From: Sphingomonas dokdonensis
GTDB taxonomy: Bacteria > Pseudomonadota > Alphaproteobacteria > Sphingomonadales > Sphingomonadaceae
Direction of reading: 5' to 3'
Length of the DNA: 64,000 nucleotides
NCBI RefSeq assembly: GCF_002197685.1
Contig: NZ_NBBI01000002.1
Span: 372,001 to 436,000, forward strand
Part shown: positions 35,787-47,176 of the stretch, one piece after another
Numbering within the stretch: position 1 is the stretch's first letter
Layout of the letters: the number at the start of each line of letters is the position of its first letter
Translations under genes and position numbers: made by a program
Notes under the pieces: generated by a model
Databases searched by the model: none
What the model saw: the letters and a program-made list of their open reading frames with translations, nothing else
Told to the model about the DNA's origin: nothing

Positions 35787-36293
35787 ATGATCATCCTTGG
35801 CCTTGATCCGGGGCTCGGAACCAGTGGCTGGGGCGTGATCTCGGCGGAGGGGAACCGGCTGCGGCATGTTGCGAACGGGCAGATCAAGACCGATCCATCC
35901 ATGCCGCTGCCGCGCCGGCTGACCAACCTGTACGCTGCGCTGATCGACGTGATCCGTGCCGAGCGGCCCGACAGTGCGGCGGTCGAGGAAGTGCTGGGCA
36001 ATACCAATGCGCAATCGACACTGAAGCTGGGGCAGGCGCGCGGCGTGGTGCTGCTGGCGGCGGCAGGGGCGGGGATGATCGTCGACGAATATCACCCGTC
36101 CACGGTGAAGAAGGCGGTGGTCGGCACCGGCGGTGCGGAAAAGCGGCAGATTCAGGCGATGATCGGCGTGCTGCTGCCGGGCGCAAAGGTTGCCGGGCCG
36201 GATGCGGCGGACGCGCTGGCGGTGGCGATCTGCCATGCGCATCACCGCGCGAGCGCCGCGGGCATGATGCGGCGGCTGCAGGCGGGCGGCTAA
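35787..36293 (+). CDS. ruvC: Holliday junction endonuclease RuvC
   Basis: The 168-aa protein has first catalytic Asp7 in [15 protein letters not shown], the [21 protein letters not shown] segment with the second acid, and [15 protein letters not shown] with the last acids. RuvC cuts Holliday junctions symmetrically with RuvAB. It is followed after 68 bases by ruvA. Confidence 0.96.
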   Translation: MIILGLDPGLGTSGWGVISAEGNRLRHVANGQIKTDPSMPLPRRLTNLYAALIDVIRAERPDSAAVEEVLGNTNAQSTLKLGQARGVVLLAAAGAGMIVDEYHPSTVKKAVVGTGGAEKRQIQAMIGVLLPGAKVAGPDAADALAVAICHAHHRASAAGMMRRLQAGG

Positions 36294-36361
36294 GTCGCGC
36301 GAGGAGTTGGCCCGCCGCTGCCGAGGCGCTACGGATCGTCGGACATGACGGACCGCAAGCT

Positions 36362-36961
36362 TTGATCGCGTATCTCAAGGGTATTCTCGCCAGCACGAGC
36401 GCCGATCATGCGGTGATCGAAGTGGGCGGCGTCGGCTATCTGGTCGGTGCGTCGTCGCGCACGCTGGCGGCGCTCGGGCCGGTCGGCGAGGCGGTGCAGG
36501 TGCATACCGAGATGCTGGTCGGTGAGGATTTCCAGCGGCTGGTCGGATTTGCGGGGGCGGACGAGCGCGACTGGTTTCGGCTGCTGACCGGGGTGCAGGG
36601 CGTGGGCGCGCGCGTGGCGCTTGCGATCCTGTCCGCACTGGAGCCGGCGGAGCTGAACCGCGCGGTCGCCGCGCAGGACAAGGCGATGGTGGCGCGCGCC
36701 AATGGCGTCGGGCCGAAGCTGGCCGAGCGGATCGTGCGCGAGCTGAAGGACAAGGCAGGCGGCATCGTGCTCGGGCCGTCTGCGGCTGCGCAGGTCGCGC
36801 CTGTGGGGGCGAGCGCGGACGCGGTGTCGGCCATGCTGAACCTTGGCTTCCGCCCCGCGGAGGCGGCGAGCGCGGTGGCGGCGGCGGAGGAAGAACTGGG
36901 CACCGGCGCCACGCTGGACGCGCTGGTGCGGCTCGCGCTGCGCAAGGCGGCGAAGAAGTGA
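36362..36961 (+). CDS. ruvA: Holliday junction branch migration protein RuvA
   Basis: The 199-aa protein starts with TTG (no ATG gives the conserved [10 protein letters not shown] start). Domain I contains [15 protein letters not shown] and [12 protein letters not shown]. Domain II has the helix-hairpin-helix pairs [20 protein letters not shown] and [19 protein letters not shown]. Domain III, the RuvB-contacting part, is [20 protein letters not shown] near the end. The stop overlaps the GTG of the next gene. Confidence 0.96.
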   Translation: MIAYLKGILASTSADHAVIEVGGVGYLVGASSRTLAALGPVGEAVQVHTEMLVGEDFQRLVGFAGADERDWFRLLTGVQGVGARVALAILSALEPAELNRAVAAQDKAMVARANGVGPKLAERIVRELKDKAGGIVLGPSAAAQVAPVGASADAVSAMLNLGFRPAEAASAVAAAEEELGTGATLDALVRLALRKAAKK

Positions 36962-37350
36962 GCCGGACGGCGTCCTGTGCATGCGGGGCGCTGTTGATCG
37001 AGTGCACAGGCGATCCGGTGCGCGTGTCCGTGTGCCATTGTCTTGATTGCCAGCGGCGCAGCGGTGCACCGTTTGCCGCACAGGCGCGCTTTCCGGAAGA
37101 CGCAGTGACAGTAACCGGTACGCCGCGGCAATGGCGGCGTGTGGGCAGCAGCGGCAGTGCGGCGGTTCATCACTTCTGCGTGACCTGCGGCACGACGCTG
37201 TTCTACGTGTTGGAGCGTCAGGCCGACTTGATTGCGGTTGCGGTCGGCTGCTTTGCGGATCCGCATTTTCCGGCACCGGGCTATTCCGTGTACGAGAATC
37301 GCCGGCACCCGTGGATTGCCATTGCCGGCGAAGGGATCGTGCACGACTGA
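36958..37350 (+). CDS. GFA-family zinc protein
   Basis: The 130-aa protein starts at a GTG in the ruvA stop (GTGA). GFA/CENP-V zinc motifs are [39 protein letters not shown], with two zinc sites. Founding members bind glutathione and were linked to formaldehyde activation, but most have no proven activity. Its stop overlaps the ATG of the ParA-like gene by one base. It is an unexpected guest inside the ruv operon. Confidence 0.88.
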   Translation: MSRTASCACGALLIECTGDPVRVSVCHCLDCQRRSGAPFAAQARFPEDAVTVTGTPRQWRRVGSSGSAAVHHFCVTCGTTLFYVLERQADLIAVAVGCFADPHFPAPGYSVYENRRHPWIAIAGEGIVHD

Positions 37351-38090
37351 TGAGCGGGCGGACGATTGCGGTATACAGCCTGAAGGGCGGCGTGGGGAAA
37401 ACGACGCTGGCGGTGAACCTTGCCTGGGCGTCTGCGACGCTGTCATCGCGGCGCACGTTGCTGTGGGATCTCGACGGTCAGGCGGCGGCGACGTGGATCC
37501 TGGGGCATGACGGCCATGGTCGCGAGGCCGGCGCGGTGATCCGGCGCGAGGTAAGCGGGCGGCGGTTGGTGCGGCCGACGGCGATCGAGCGGCTCGACCT
37601 GCTGCCGGCGGATGCTTCGTTACGCGAGTTGGACGTCGCCTTTCGGGCACTGGACAAGAAGAACCGGCTGACGAAGCTGGTCGGCGAACTGGCGCAGGAT
37701 TACGACCGGATCGTGATCGATTGCCCACCCGGGCTGACCGACACGTCGGACCAGATCATGCGCGCGGCCGATCTGGTGGTGGTGCCGGTGATCCCGTCCG
37801 CGCTGTCGCGCCGCGCGCTGGATGCGATCGCGGCGCATGTCGGGCGCAAGAAGGGGCCGAAAGTGACGCTGGCGCCCGTTTTCTCGATGGTCGATCGCCG
37901 CCGAGCGGTGCATCGCGAGGCGCTCGCCCAGCATCCGGACTGGCCTGCGATTCCTATGGCGAGCGCGTTCGAGGCGATGGCTGAGCGGCGGGCGCCGCTG
38001 GGCGCCTTTACGTCGCGGCAGGCGACCAGCGTGGAAGCGGTGGCGGCGCTGTGGCAGCGGCTGGAGGCGGCGCTCACCGGTATCCGGTGA
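37350..38090 (+). CDS. ParA/MinD-family ATPase
   Basis: The 246-aa protein has the deviant Walker A KGGVGKTT at 12-19 (YSLKGGVGKTTLAVNLA), switch I LLWDLDGQAAATW and switch II VIDCPPGLTDTS. It is short and has no HTH, so it is not a canonical plasmid ParA. No ParB, MinC/E or cargo gene is adjacent. Orphan ParA proteins position envelope or chemotaxis assemblies in other bacteria. Start TGATG-overlaps the GFA gene and ruvB follows after 68 bases. Confidence 0.87.
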   Translation: MSGRTIAVYSLKGGVGKTTLAVNLAWASATLSSRRTLLWDLDGQAAATWILGHDGHGREAGAVIRREVSGRRLVRPTAIERLDLLPADASLRELDVAFRALDKKNRLTKLVGELAQDYDRIVIDCPPGLTDTSDQIMRAADLVVVPVIPSALSRRALDAIAAHVGRKKGPKVTLAPVFSMVDRRRAVHREALAQHPDWPAIPMASAFEAMAERRAPLGAFTSRQATSVEAVAALWQRLEAALTGIR

Positions 38091-38158
38091 TCGGGCGGGC
38101 AGTGGCCGGGTTAAAGCCATAGGCGCGCGGCGTGAGCAGGGCTAAAGGCACAGGCGAA

Positions 38159-39181
38159 ATGACCGATACCGATCGCCTCATCACGCCGGCGCGCCGGGCC
38201 GAAGACGCCGACGCTGCGCTGCGCCCCAAAAGGCTCGACGAATTCGTCGGCCAAGCGGCGGCGCGCGACAATCTGCGCGTCTTCATCGAAGCGGCCAAGG
38301 GGCGCGGCGACGCGCTGGACCATGTGCTGTTCTTCGGCCCGCCGGGACTTGGCAAGACGACGCTGGCGCAGATCGTGGCACGCGAGATGGGCGTGGGCTT
38401 TCGTGCAACCTCAGGGCCGGTCATCGCCAAGTCGGGCGATCTGGCCGCGCTGCTGACCAATCTCGAGGACGGCGACGTGCTGTTCATCGACGAGATCCAC
38501 CGGCTTCAGCCCGCCGTGGAGGAGGTGCTGTACCCGGCGATGGAGGACCGCGCGCTCGACCTGATGATCGGCGAGGGACCGTCGGCGCGAAGCGTGCGGA
38601 TCGACCTGCCGCGCTTCACCCTGGTGGGCGCGACGACGCGGCAGGGGCTGCTGACGACGCCGCTGCGCGACCGGTTCGGCATTCCGGTGCGGCTGCAATT
38701 CTACACCGTGGAAGAGTTGACGCGCGTGGTGACGCGTGCGGCCGGGCTGCTCGACCTTCATATCGCACCCGACGGCGCAGCGGAGATCGCGCGGCGCGCG
38801 CGCGGCACCCCGCGTATCGCCGGGCGGCTGCTGCGCCGGGTGCGCGACTTCGCCAATGTCGCGGGCGTGGCGCAGGTGGACGCCATCGCCGCCGATCGCG
38901 CGCTCAACCGGCTGGAGGTCGACAATCTGGGCCTCGACGCGATGGACCGGCGCTACCTGACCATGATCGCGGACATCTATCGCGGTGGGCCGGTCGGGGT
39001 GGAAACGCTGGCTGCTGGACTTTCCGAACCACGCGACACGATCGAGGAAGTGATCGAGCCCTATCTGATCCAGCTCGGCCTTGTCGCGCGAACCGCGCGC
39101 GGGCGGATGCTGAACGCGGGCGGGTGGAAGCATCTGGGGCTCAATCCGCCGGCGGGCAGCCCGGACGGATTGTTCGACTAA
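38159..39181 (+). CDS. ruvB: Holliday junction branch migration ATPase RuvB
   Basis: The 340-aa protein has [15 protein letters not shown], Walker [12 protein letters not shown], Walker [10 protein letters not shown], sensor 1 LVGATTR and arginine finger [10 protein letters not shown]. The C-terminal winged helix contains [18 protein letters not shown]. RuvB is the hexameric motor of RuvAB. The ATG at 38159 follows AGGCACAGG; the longer upstream part lacks homology. Confidence 0.96.
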   Translation: MTDTDRLITPARRAEDADAALRPKRLDEFVGQAAARDNLRVFIEAAKGRGDALDHVLFFGPPGLGKTTLAQIVAREMGVGFRATSGPVIAKSGDLAALLTNLEDGDVLFIDEIHRLQPAVEEVLYPAMEDRALDLMIGEGPSARSVRIDLPRFTLVGATTRQGLLTTPLRDRFGIPVRLQFYTVEELTRVVTRAAGLLDLHIAPDGAAEIARRARGTPRIAGRLLRRVRDFANVAGVAQVDAIAADRALNRLEVDNLGLDAMDRRYLTMIADIYRGGPVGVETLAAGLSEPRDTIEEVIEPYLIQLGLVARTARGRMLNAGGWKHLGLNPPAGSPDGLFD

Positions 39182-39257
39182 GCCGGCGGGTCGCGCGTCC
39201 GGATCGGGAGCCGCGCGGCGTCGGGCGCGTTAAAGCATTTCATCACAAAGGATCATC

Positions 39258-39515
39258 ATGACCACAACGCCGCCCGTGCCGCCAGCCAACACCTCGCCCT
39301 TCCCGATCGAGGAGCCGCCGCACACGCCGACAGCGCCGACCGCGTCCAAGTCGTCGTCCGACGAATGGGCAACGCCGGAGAAGCAGGGCTGGTCGATTGG
39401 CAAGATCGTCGGTGCGGCGGCGGGTGTCGGTGCGATCGCGATCGGCGTTGCCGCCGTGCTGTTCCCCCGCGACAGTGCAGCATCCTCGAAAAAGACGAAG
39501 AAGCGCAAGAGCTGA
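39258..39515 (+). CDS. small single-pass membrane protein
   Basis: The 85-aa protein is not recognised. Residues 1-47 are rich in Pro, Thr and Ser (MTTTPPVPPANTSPFPIEE); a membrane helix follows at 48-69 (KIVGAAAGVGAIAIGVAAVLF); the last 15 residues are basic (SKKTKKRKS). Codon use is normal. A short run AAAGGATCATC precedes the ATG. It lies alone between ruvB and ptsP. Confidence 0.6.
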   Translation: MTTTPPVPPANTSPFPIEEPPHTPTAPTASKSSSDEWATPEKQGWSIGKIVGAAAGVGAIAIGVAAVLFPRDSAASSKKTKKRKS

Positions 39516-39585
39516 CACGTTCGCTGCGGTGCCGCGGAGCAAATGTTGCGTGGCACCCAGCCCCCGCGCCTGCTAGCCACATCCT

Positions 39586-41853
39586 ATGCTGTCCGCCGCC
39601 GCTTCCGCCCGTGAAATACTCGTCAACCTGCATGACGTGATGGCGGCGCGTACCAACGCGCAGGCCAAATTGAATCAGGTGGTCGATATCATCGGCGAGG
39701 CGATGGATAGCGAGGTCTGCTCGATCTATCTGTTGCGCGAAGGCGTGCTGGAGCTGTTCGCGACGCGCGGCCTTGCCGCCGACGCGGTGCATGTCACCAA
39801 GCTGGCGCTGGGCGAAGGTCTGGTCGGCACCATTGCGCAGAACGGCGAGGTGCTGAACCTCGACGAGGCGGCGAGTCACCCCGATTTCGCCTACAAGCCC
39901 GAAACGGGCGAGGACCGCTTCCACAGCTTCGCCGGCGTGCCGATCATCCGGCGCGAGCGGTCGGTGGGTGTGCTTGCGGTGCAGCATGCCGATCCGCGCC
40001 GCTATGCCGATATCGAGATCGAGGCGTTGCAGACGGTTGCCATGGTGCTGAGCGAGCTGATCGCCAATGCCGGGCTGATCGATCCGGCCAATCCCAAAGA
40101 TCGCCCGCAGCAGTCGACGGCCAGCATTCGACTGACCGGACAGAAGCTGGTGGAGGGCATGGCGGCGGGCTGCGCGGTGTTCCACCAGCCGCGTATCCAT
40201 ATCGAGCATACCGTCGCTGAGGACATCGAGGCCGAGCGCCACCGCGTCTATGCCGCGTTCGACAAGATGCGCGAGCAGATCGACCGCATGACCCGCGAGG
40301 CCGAGTTCGGCGTCGGCGGCGAGCATGAGGAGGTGCTCGAAACCTACAAGATGTTCGCCTATGACGAGGGCTGGTCGCGGCGCATCAACGAGGCGATCGA
40401 CAGCGGCCTGACCGCGGAAGCGGCGATCGAGCGGGTGCAGCAGCGCACGCGCCAGCGCATGCGGCAGATCGACGATCCGCTGCTCGCCGACCGGATGCAC
40501 GACCTGGAGGACCTGTCCAACCGGCTGCTGCGCATCGTATCGGGGCAGATGGGCACCGCGGCGCAGATGGGCCTTCGCCAGGACACGATCCTGATCGCGC
40601 GCAACCTGGGGCCGGCCGAACTGCTGGAATACGATCGCCGGCGGCTGAAGGGCGTGCTGCTGGAGGAAGGATCGCTGACCGCGCATGTCACCATCGTGGC
40701 GCGGGCGATGGGCGTGCCGGTGCTGGGCCGCGTGCGCGAGGTGCGCCGGCAGATCGCGGAGGGCGACCTGCTGCTGCTCGACGTCAACGAGGGATCGGCG
40801 GTGGTGCGTCCCTCCGCGGCGATGGAGGAGGCGTTCGACGCCAAGCTGGCGTTGCGGCAGAAGCGCCGTGCCGCCTACGCCGCGCTGCGCGACGTGGCGC
40901 CTACGACGCGGGATGGGCACCGCGTGACAGTGATGGTCAACGCCGGGCTGCGCGACGACGTCGGCGCGCTGGACGTGACGGGTGCGGATGGGATCGGGCT
41001 GTTCCGCACCGAATTCCAGTTCCTGGTGTCCGCGACCCTGCCGCAGCGCGAGCGCCAGCAGCGCCTGTATCGAGAGGTGCTGGACGTGGCGGGCGACCGG
41101 CCGGTGATCTTCCGCACGGTGGACATCGGCGGGGACAAGGCGCTGCCGTACCTTGTCCAGGGCGACGACGAGGAGAACCCGGCGATGGGCTGGCGCGCGC
41201 TGCGGCTTGCGCTGGAACGCAACGGGCTGATGAAGGCGCAGGCGCGCGCGCTGATCGAGGCGGCGGCGGGGCGCACGCTCAACGTCATGTTCCCGATGGT
41301 GAGCGAGGCGTGGGAGTTCGCCGAGGCGCGCGCGCTGTTCGAACAGCAGCGCAGCTGGATTGCCTCGCGCAACCGGCGGATGCCGAACGAGATCCGCTAT
41401 GGCGCGATGCTGGAAGTGCCGAGCCTGGCCTATCAGCTCGACCTGCTGCTGCCGCAGGTGGATTTCCTGTCGATCGGTACCAACGATCTGACGCAATTCC
41501 TGTTCGCCGCCGACCGTGCCAACCCGAAGCTGGCGGAGCGGTACGACTGGCTGTCGGCCTCCATCCTGCGCTTCATCGCCAGTGTGCTGGCACCGGCGCG
41601 TGACGCCGGCGTGCCGGTGGCGATCTGCGGCGAGATGGGCGGACGGCCGCTCGAGGCGCTGGCACTGATCGGGATCGGGATCGATCGCCTGTCGATCACG
41701 CCCGCGGCGGTGGGGCCGATCAAGGCCATGGTGCGATCGTTGGATTATCAGGCGGTTGCGGCCGAGATGGGCCGGCTTCTGGCCAATCCGCCGCGCGACA
41801 TGCGCGCCGCACTGGCCGGCTGGGCGCAGGCAAACGGGGTGGAACTGGGCTGA
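39586..41853 (+). CDS. ptsP: phosphoenolpyruvate-protein phosphotransferase PtsP (EI-Ntr)
   Basis: The 755-aa protein has a GAF domain at about 15-165 (FHSFAGVPIIRRERSVGVLAV) and an EI-N domain. The active-site His367 is in EGSLTAHVTIVARAMGVP. The PEP-binding barrel from ~440 has GIGLFRTEFQFL, RTVDIGGDKALPYL, MFPMVSEAWEFAEA, SIGTNDLTQFL and AICGEMGGRPLEALAL. It phosphorylates NPr with PEP in the nitrogen PTS; the GAF domain senses glutamine/alpha-ketoglutarate in relatives. No ptsO or ptsN lies nearby. Confidence 0.95.
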   Translation: MLSAAASAREILVNLHDVMAARTNAQAKLNQVVDIIGEAMDSEVCSIYLLREGVLELFATRGLAADAVHVTKLALGEGLVGTIAQNGEVLNLDEAASHPDFAYKPETGEDRFHSFAGVPIIRRERSVGVLAVQHADPRRYADIEIEALQTVAMVLSELIANAGLIDPANPKDRPQQSTASIRLTGQKLVEGMAAGCAVFHQPRIHIEHTVAEDIEAERHRVYAAFDKMREQIDRMTREAEFGVGGEHEEVLETYKMFAYDEGWSRRINEAIDSGLTAEAAIERVQQRTRQRMRQIDDPLLADRMHDLEDLSNRLLRIVSGQMGTAAQMGLRQDTILIARNLGPAELLEYDRRRLKGVLLEEGSLTAHVTIVARAMGVPVLGRVREVRRQIAEGDLLLLDVNEGSAVVRPSAAMEEAFDAKLALRQKRRAAYAALRDVAPTTRDGHRVTVMVNAGLRDDVGALDVTGADGIGLFRTEFQFLVSATLPQRERQQRLYREVLDVAGDRPVIFRTVDIGGDKALPYLVQGDDEENPAMGWRALRLALERNGLMKAQARALIEAAAGRTLNVMFPMVSEAWEFAEARALFEQQRSWIASRNRRMPNEIRYGAMLEVPSLAYQLDLLLPQVDFLSIGTNDLTQFLFAADRANPKLAERYDWLSASILRFIASVLAPARDAGVPVAICGEMGGRPLEALALIGIGIDRLSITPAAVGPIKAMVRSLDYQAVAAEMGRLLANPPRDMRAALAGWAQANGVELG

Positions 41854-41950
41854 GTTTGGCTGCGCCTTCGGTGAAGCGAGGGACGTTGCCGACCAAAAGC
41901 GGTGTGGCTCGATTGACACAGATGGCCGGCTCTGTGAGACGTGCAGGCGA

Positions 41951-41973
41951 GGCTGAACGGGGTCGGTTCAGCC
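41951..41973 (+). promoter_or_regulatory. leader hairpin before the RodZ-like gene
   Basis: A perfect 8-bp stem GGCTGAAC / GTTCAGCC with a seven-base G-rich loop ends 15 bases before the ATG at 41989, just ahead of the GGAGAAG ribosome site. A TTGACA box lies upstream at 41914-41919. The hairpin could modulate translation initiation; this is inferred from position only. Confidence 0.45.
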
Positions 41974-41988
41974 CTAGCGGAGAAGCGA

Positions 41989-42885
41989 ATGACTGAGGCC
42001 GAGCGCGGCGACAACGCGACGCTCTTCCCGCAACCTGTTGGCGAGAGGCTACGCGCCGCGCGCGAGCGACAAGGGATGTCGCTGGCCGAGATCGGTGCCC
42101 GTACCCGTGTGCCGCTGCGTCACCTGGAGGCGATCGAGGCGTCCAATTACGGTGCGCTGCCATCGCCGACCTATGCCGTTGGCTTTGTGCGCGCCTATGC
42201 CCGCGCGCTGGGCGAGGATGAGGTGGCGCTGGCCCGTGACGTGCGGGCCGAAGCGCATGACGCGCCGCGCGCCACGCCGCGCTATCAGCCGTATGAAGTG
42301 GCGGACCCGACCCGCGTGCCGAGCCGCGGGCTGGTGATCGCGGCGGCCGGCGTCGCGCTGGCGATTGCGGTGCTTGCCGTGCTGTGGCTGGGCAGCAGCC
42401 TGTTCCGTGGTGACGGCACACCGCCGGCCGCCCCATCGGTGGCGGTGGCCGTTCCGGCGGCGCGCCCGTCCGCGGCCCCCGCGGCGGCGCCGCAGGTGGC
42501 GCTGACGGCGACCGACGAGGTCTGGCTGCGCGTGTACGACGCGGCGGACAAGACGCTGTATCTTGGCACCATGAAAGCGGGTGAGCGGTTCGACGTGCCG
42601 CCGGGTGCCGACAATCCGATGATCAATGTTGGCCGGCCGGACAAGCTGCAGGTGACGCTGAACGGATCGGTGCTGCCGCCGCTGGGCGACGGGCGGCGCG
42701 CGATCAAGAACGTGCGTGTCAGCGCCGATGCGTTGCGGACGCGCTTTGGCGGCAACGCGGCCGGCGGTGAGACGGCGCCCGCGGCGCCCGCGGCGCCCGC
42801 GGCGGCCGCTCCGGCGACCGCGGCGCCGGCTGCCGCATCGTCGGTGCCGCCCGCCTTTGCCGGTCAGACGCCGGCGGGGCGTTGA
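41989..42885 (+). CDS. RodZ-like helix-turn-helix membrane protein (DUF4115)
   Basis: The 298-aa protein has an Xre-type HTH at about 15-75 (GERLRAARERQGMSLAEIGAR). One membrane helix lies at ~116-135. A proline/alanine linker follows, then a periplasmic DUF4115 domain at ~165-245 (DEVWLRVYDAADKTLYLGTM, NPMINVGRPDKLQVTLNG). The tail is a low-complexity Ala/Pro tract. This is the RodZ layout; RodZ links MreB filaments to the elongasome. GGAGAAG precedes the ATG. Confidence 0.87.
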   Translation: MTEAERGDNATLFPQPVGERLRAARERQGMSLAEIGARTRVPLRHLEAIEASNYGALPSPTYAVGFVRAYARALGEDEVALARDVRAEAHDAPRATPRYQPYEVADPTRVPSRGLVIAAAGVALAIAVLAVLWLGSSLFRGDGTPPAAPSVAVAVPAARPSAAPAAAPQVALTATDEVWLRVYDAADKTLYLGTMKAGERFDVPPGADNPMINVGRPDKLQVTLNGSVLPPLGDGRRAIKNVRVSADALRTRFGGNAAGGETAPAAPAAPAAAAPATAAPAAASSVPPAFAGQTPAGR

Positions 42886-42980
42886 GCGAGCGGACCGGCT
42901 GTGTGTCCTTAAGGCTGGCGACAGGCGCGCGCGTGTAGCTATAGCGGGTTGTTAACCCATTGCCGGGGGGCTGTTGATCG

Positions 42981-43877
42981 ATGCCTAGGTTGCTTTTCGC
43001 CGTGATCCTTGCCGGGGTCGCAACACCGGCGCTCGCCCAGTCCGGTCTGGACGGCCGCGTCGGCAAGCTCGAAAGCGAAATGCGCGCCGTGCAGCGCAAG
43101 GTATTTCCGGGCGGCGCGGGAACGTATCTGGAGCCGCAGGTTCGCCCGGCACCCTCAACGCCGGAGGAGATCGGCGCACCGGCCTCCAGCGCCGTGTACG
43201 ATCTGACGCAGCGGGTGTCCTCGCTGGAGTCGCAGATTGCCTCCATGACGGGGCAGATCGAGCAATCGCAATATCGCCTGCGCCAGTTGGAAGACCAGTT
43301 CGCCGCCTACAAGAAGGCGACCGATGCGCGCCTGAGCCGCGATGCCGCCGCGCCGGCCGGCGAAGGCACGTTGCCCGAAGGCGGTCCCGTGGTGCCGCCG
43401 CCGCCGCGCGCGGCGGCCACGCCGGCGGCTGGCGCGAGCGGCAGCCGCGCGGCACAGGTGGCTGCGGTGGAAAAGCCCGCCACCGGGCAGGCGGACGAGG
43501 ATGCGTATCTCTACGGCTATCGCCTGTGGGCGGCGAAGCTCTATCCCGAAGCCGCCGACCAACTGAAAAAGGTGGTGGCGACCTATCCCAAGTCGCGGCG
43601 TGCCAGCTTTGCTCAGAATCTGCTCGGCCGATCCTATCTCGACGATGGCAAGCCGAGCCTCGCCTCGATCGCGTTCTACGACAATTACAAGAAGATGCCG
43701 GATGGCGAACGGGCGCCGGACAGCCTGTATTATCTTGGCCAAGCGCTGATGAAGCTGAACAAGCCGGCGGACGCCTGCAAGGTCTATGGCGAACTGCTCG
43801 ACGTGTATGGCGATCGGGTCGGGCAGGGGATGAAGGACGACGTGGCGCGCGCGCGAACCTCCGCCAAGTGCAAGTGA
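42981..43877 (+). CDS. cpoB: cell division coordinator CpoB / YbgF
   Basis: The 298-aa periplasmic protein has a signal peptide (residues 1-19) and coiled-coil segments at ~22-40 and ~75-110 (LTQRVSSLESQIASMTGQ). A linker is followed by three TPR units at ~165-290 (YGYRLWAAKLYPEAADQLKK, LLGRSYLDDGKPSLASIAFY). CpoB coordinates peptidoglycan synthesis with Tol-Pal constriction. The tol-pal genes themselves are not in the window. tilS follows after four bases. Confidence 0.9.
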   Translation: MPRLLFAVILAGVATPALAQSGLDGRVGKLESEMRAVQRKVFPGGAGTYLEPQVRPAPSTPEEIGAPASSAVYDLTQRVSSLESQIASMTGQIEQSQYRLRQLEDQFAAYKKATDARLSRDAAAPAGEGTLPEGGPVVPPPPRAAATPAAGASGSRAAQVAAVEKPATGQADEDAYLYGYRLWAAKLYPEAADQLKKVVATYPKSRRASFAQNLLGRSYLDDGKPSLASIAFYDNYKKMPDGERAPDSLYYLGQALMKLNKPADACKVYGELLDVYGDRVGQGMKDDVARARTSAKCK

Positions 43878-43881
43878 CCGC

Positions 43882-44865
43882 GTGGTCGCTGGCGCGGACG
43901 TAAGCCAATTCCACCGCGATCTGCTGGTGCTGACGCGTGAGGCGCCGACGCCAGCGCGGCCGCTGGCGGTGGCGGTGTCGGGCGGACCCGACAGCATGGC
44001 GCTGCTGGTGCTCGCCGGTGCCGCATTCCCCGGTGCGGTGATCGCCGCCACCGTCGATCATGGCCTGCGCGAGGCTGCGGCGGCGGAGGCGCGGATGGTG
44101 GCGGAGGAAGCGGCCAGGCTGGATCTGCCGCATGCCACGCTGGTGGTGGAGGGGGCGATCAGCGGCGCGAGCCTGCAGGCACGCGCCCGCGACGCGCGCT
44201 ACGGCCTGCTTGCTGCGTGGATGGAGACGCGCGGCGCGCTGGCCATCGCCACCGCGCACCATGCCGACGATCAGGCCGAAACCTTCTTGATGCGCGCCTC
44301 GCGCGGATCGGGGGTTTCGGGGCTGGCGTCGATCCGGGCGGCGACGGTAATTGCCGGTGCGCCGGTGGTGCGTCCGCTGCTTGGCTGGCGCCGGGCGGCG
44401 TTGCGCGCCACGGTGCGGCGAGCCGGGCTGCCGTTCGTGGACGATCCGGCGAACAGCGACCCGCGACACGATCGTACGCGCTTTCGGCAATTGCTCGACC
44501 GCAACGAGTGGCTCGACCCGGCCGCCCTGGCGCGCAGCGCCGCCGCGATTGCGGAAACAGAGCGCGACCTTGGCGAAATGGCGCTGCTGATGTGGCGCGA
44601 GCGGGTGACAACGGCGGAAGGCATCGTGACGCTGGATGCCGCCGAACTGCCCCGAGACATGCTGCGCCGGCTGGTCCGCCGGGCGATCGCCACCGTGCGT
44701 GCGACTCACGCGATCACCGCGCCCGCATTCGATGCGTCGGCGAACATCGAGCCACTGCTCGACAGCCTCGCCGCCGGGCGCCGGGCGACGCATGCCGGCG
44801 TGCTGGCCGCCCCTCGGCGCGGACGCTGGCACTTTCGCGATGCGCCGCCGCATCGATCACGGTGA
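43882..44865 (+). CDS. tilS: tRNA(Ile)-lysidine synthetase
   Basis: The 327-aa protein starts at GTG 43882. It has the PP-loop AVSGGPDSMALLVLAG near residue 31, TVDHGLREAAAAEA, SLQARARDARYGLLAAW, AHHADDQAETFLMR and PLLGWRRAALRATVRRAGLPFVDDPANSDPRHDRTR, all typical of TilS. It modifies C34 of tRNA-Ile(CAU) to lysidine so that it reads AUA. It is in the usual cpoB-tilS-ftsH order. Confidence 0.94.
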   Translation: MVAGADVSQFHRDLLVLTREAPTPARPLAVAVSGGPDSMALLVLAGAAFPGAVIAATVDHGLREAAAAEARMVAEEAARLDLPHATLVVEGAISGASLQARARDARYGLLAAWMETRGALAIATAHHADDQAETFLMRASRGSGVSGLASIRAATVIAGAPVVRPLLGWRRAALRATVRRAGLPFVDDPANSDPRHDRTRFRQLLDRNEWLDPAALARSAAAIAETERDLGEMALLMWRERVTTAEGIVTLDAAELPRDMLRRLVRRAIATVRATHAITAPAFDASANIEPLLDSLAAGRRATHAGVLAAPRRGRWHFRDAPPHRSR

Positions 44866-44890
44866 GCGACGAAATTCGCCGCTCGTTCCG

Positions 44891-44918
44891 TTGCCATTAA
44901 CCTCAGGCCGCCTACATT
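44891..44918 (+). promoter_or_regulatory. probable sigma-70 promoter of ftsH
   Basis: TTGCCA at 44891-44896 and TACATT at 44913-44918 are separated by 16 bases and lie 22 bases before the ATG, leaving a short leader with AAGGTAAGG as ribosome site. No heat-shock type box was clear. Confidence 0.5.
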
Positions 44919-44939
44919 ACCGCTGTTGAAAGGTAAGGC

Positions 44940-46904
<1,965 letters not shown>

Positions 46905-46954
46905 GGCAGGGCAGCGCTCTAGGTTTCAGTGAAAGCCTGACGTTGATTCCATAT

Positions 46955-46988
46955 AAGGGCGGCCCCGGCGACGGGCGCCGCCCTTTTC
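46955..46988 (+). terminator. terminator after ftsH
   Basis: AAGGGCGGC (46955-46963) pairs with GCCGCCCTT (46977-46985) and is followed by TTCG. The rest of the gap up to 47176 shows nothing recognisable. Confidence 0.8.
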
Positions 46989-47176
46989 GTGTGCGTTGTT
47001 CGCCTGATGGCGTGGGTTGGCGACTGCCGCGCCGATCGGCAGTGCGCAAGGCGTTAAATCATATGGTCGCGTACTGCAGGCGTCGCCGAGTTGTTCGCGC
47101 GGCCGAGACTAACCTTGCGACGCGGGACAAGGCCGGCGCCCCGGCGAGCGGGTGCGCCGCCGCTCCCGCGACGTCG

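Noticed and set aside
39256..41919. 887-codon minus-strand frame opposite ptsP
   Set aside because: The plus strand encodes a complete PtsP with all motifs; the antisense frame is His/Arg-rich and has no recognisable domain.
46990..47176. Small gene between ftsH and the DUF3667 gene
   Set aside because: Open frames here are short, lack ribosome sites and continue antisense into the DUF3667 gene.
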